Source: Lentisphaeria bacterium
GTDB taxonomy: Bacteria > Verrucomicrobiota > Lentisphaeria > Victivallales > UBA1829
Length of the DNA stretch: 48,168 nt
Direction of reading: 5' to 3'
Assembly (NCBI GenBank): GCA_017615635.1
Contig: JAFZZR010000193.1
Coordinates: 1 to 48,168, forward strand
In this document: positions 48,033-48,168 of the stretch, piece after piece
Numbering within the stretch: position 1 is the first letter of the stretch
Layout: the number at the start of each line of letters is the position of its first letter
Program-made: the position numbers and the translations under genes
The notes under the pieces: model-generated
Seen by the model: only the letters and a program-made list of their open reading frames with translations
What the model was told of the DNA's origin: nothing
Databases searched by the model: none

Positions 48033-48168
48033 AGCGGATCTCCGCCAGCAGGCAGGTGTGAGGCGCCAGGACCTGTTCGATCCGGCCGTTTTTCACCCGG
48101 ACGCTCCGGTCGTTCCAGAAGTTCACGGCCCGGACGTTTTTCAGCCCCAGCTCGGCGAGATCGAAGAC
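48031..48168 (-). CDS. C-terminal end of a probable glycoside hydrolase, truncated by window edge
   Basis: Only the last 45 residues and the TGA stop are in the window. The reading FDLAELGLKNVRAVNFWND, then a short strand VRVKNGRIEQVL and APHTCLLAEIR, has the form of the C-terminal beta-sandwich of alpha-galactosidase-like glycoside hydrolases ('D..LGL....V.D.W....., pH....l.i'). The family cannot be fixed from so little. Confidence 0.55.
   Translation of the reverse strand, partial: VFDLAELGLKNVRAVNFWNDRSVRVKNGRIEQVLAPHTCLLAEIR

Overview
The window looks like a chromosomal segment of a Lentisphaerota bacterium, probably a Victivallis-like gut lineage. This is inference from gene content. 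Two small pseudopilin-like proteins share an almost identical prepilin leader and end in H-X9-DG motifs, a family greatly expanded in Lentisphaerota and Planctomycetota. There are also several sugar-catabolism islands with GntR, LacI and AraC regulators, a monomer-type glycyl-tRNA synthetase, a long SecA with a SEC-C tail, and many xylose-isomerase-like TIM barrels. DNA is GC-rich, gene density is high, and no gap reaches 300 bp. I saw no tRNA, rRNA, CRISPR or insertion sequence.

Layout. (1) 1-1248: 3' part of an FAD-dependent oxidoreductase. (2) 1309-10291, minus strand: a long gene series read from a GntR regulator (with an autoregulatory-looking operator) through a pseudopilin, a five-bladed-propeller glycosidase-like protein, a second pseudopilin, a BNR/Asp-box sialidase-like protein, an N-acetylneuraminate-lyase/DHDPS-type aldolase, an SDR, an aldo/keto reductase and three small Cys-rich proteins. 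The order suggests cleavage of a sialic-acid-like or acidic sugar, aldol splitting and redox steps; the substrate is not proven. (3) 10425-13236: D-serine ammonia-lyase, an orphan 110-residue ORF and a LacI regulator. (4) 13399-18390: a second FAD oxidoreductase with a C-terminal beta domain, a glycyl radical enzyme and a divergent AraC regulator. (5) 18545-29272: housekeeping genes glmS, glyS, two lipoproteins, an RlmI-like methyltransferase, and a zinc-ribbon protein/pyrE/secA operon. (6) 29546-31275: a PHP phosphoesterase and a sugar isomerase/epimerase-like TIM barrel.

(7) 31430-40864 is the most remarkable part: a self-contained type I secretion locus. Two large proteins without Sec signal peptides are followed immediately by an ABC exporter and an HlyD-type adaptor. 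One is a C10 (streptopain-like) cysteine protease with Ig-like repeats; the other is an AIDA-repeat beta-helix protein. Both end in the same roughly 100-residue domain, which I propose is the export signal for this system. The exporter seems to carry two degenerate C39-like domains in tandem. No TolC homologue is in the window.

(8) 40877-45981, minus strand: an envelope operon of a CmpX-like membrane protein, an M16 protease and a lipoprotein. (9) 46210-48009: two tandem sugar isomerase/epimerase-like TIM barrels, followed by the 3' end of a convergent gene that resembles a glycoside hydrolase C-terminus.

Promoters readable by eye have -35 boxes starting TTG and -10 boxes often TATATT, with 16-17 bp spacing, which suggests an ordinary sigma-70 system.
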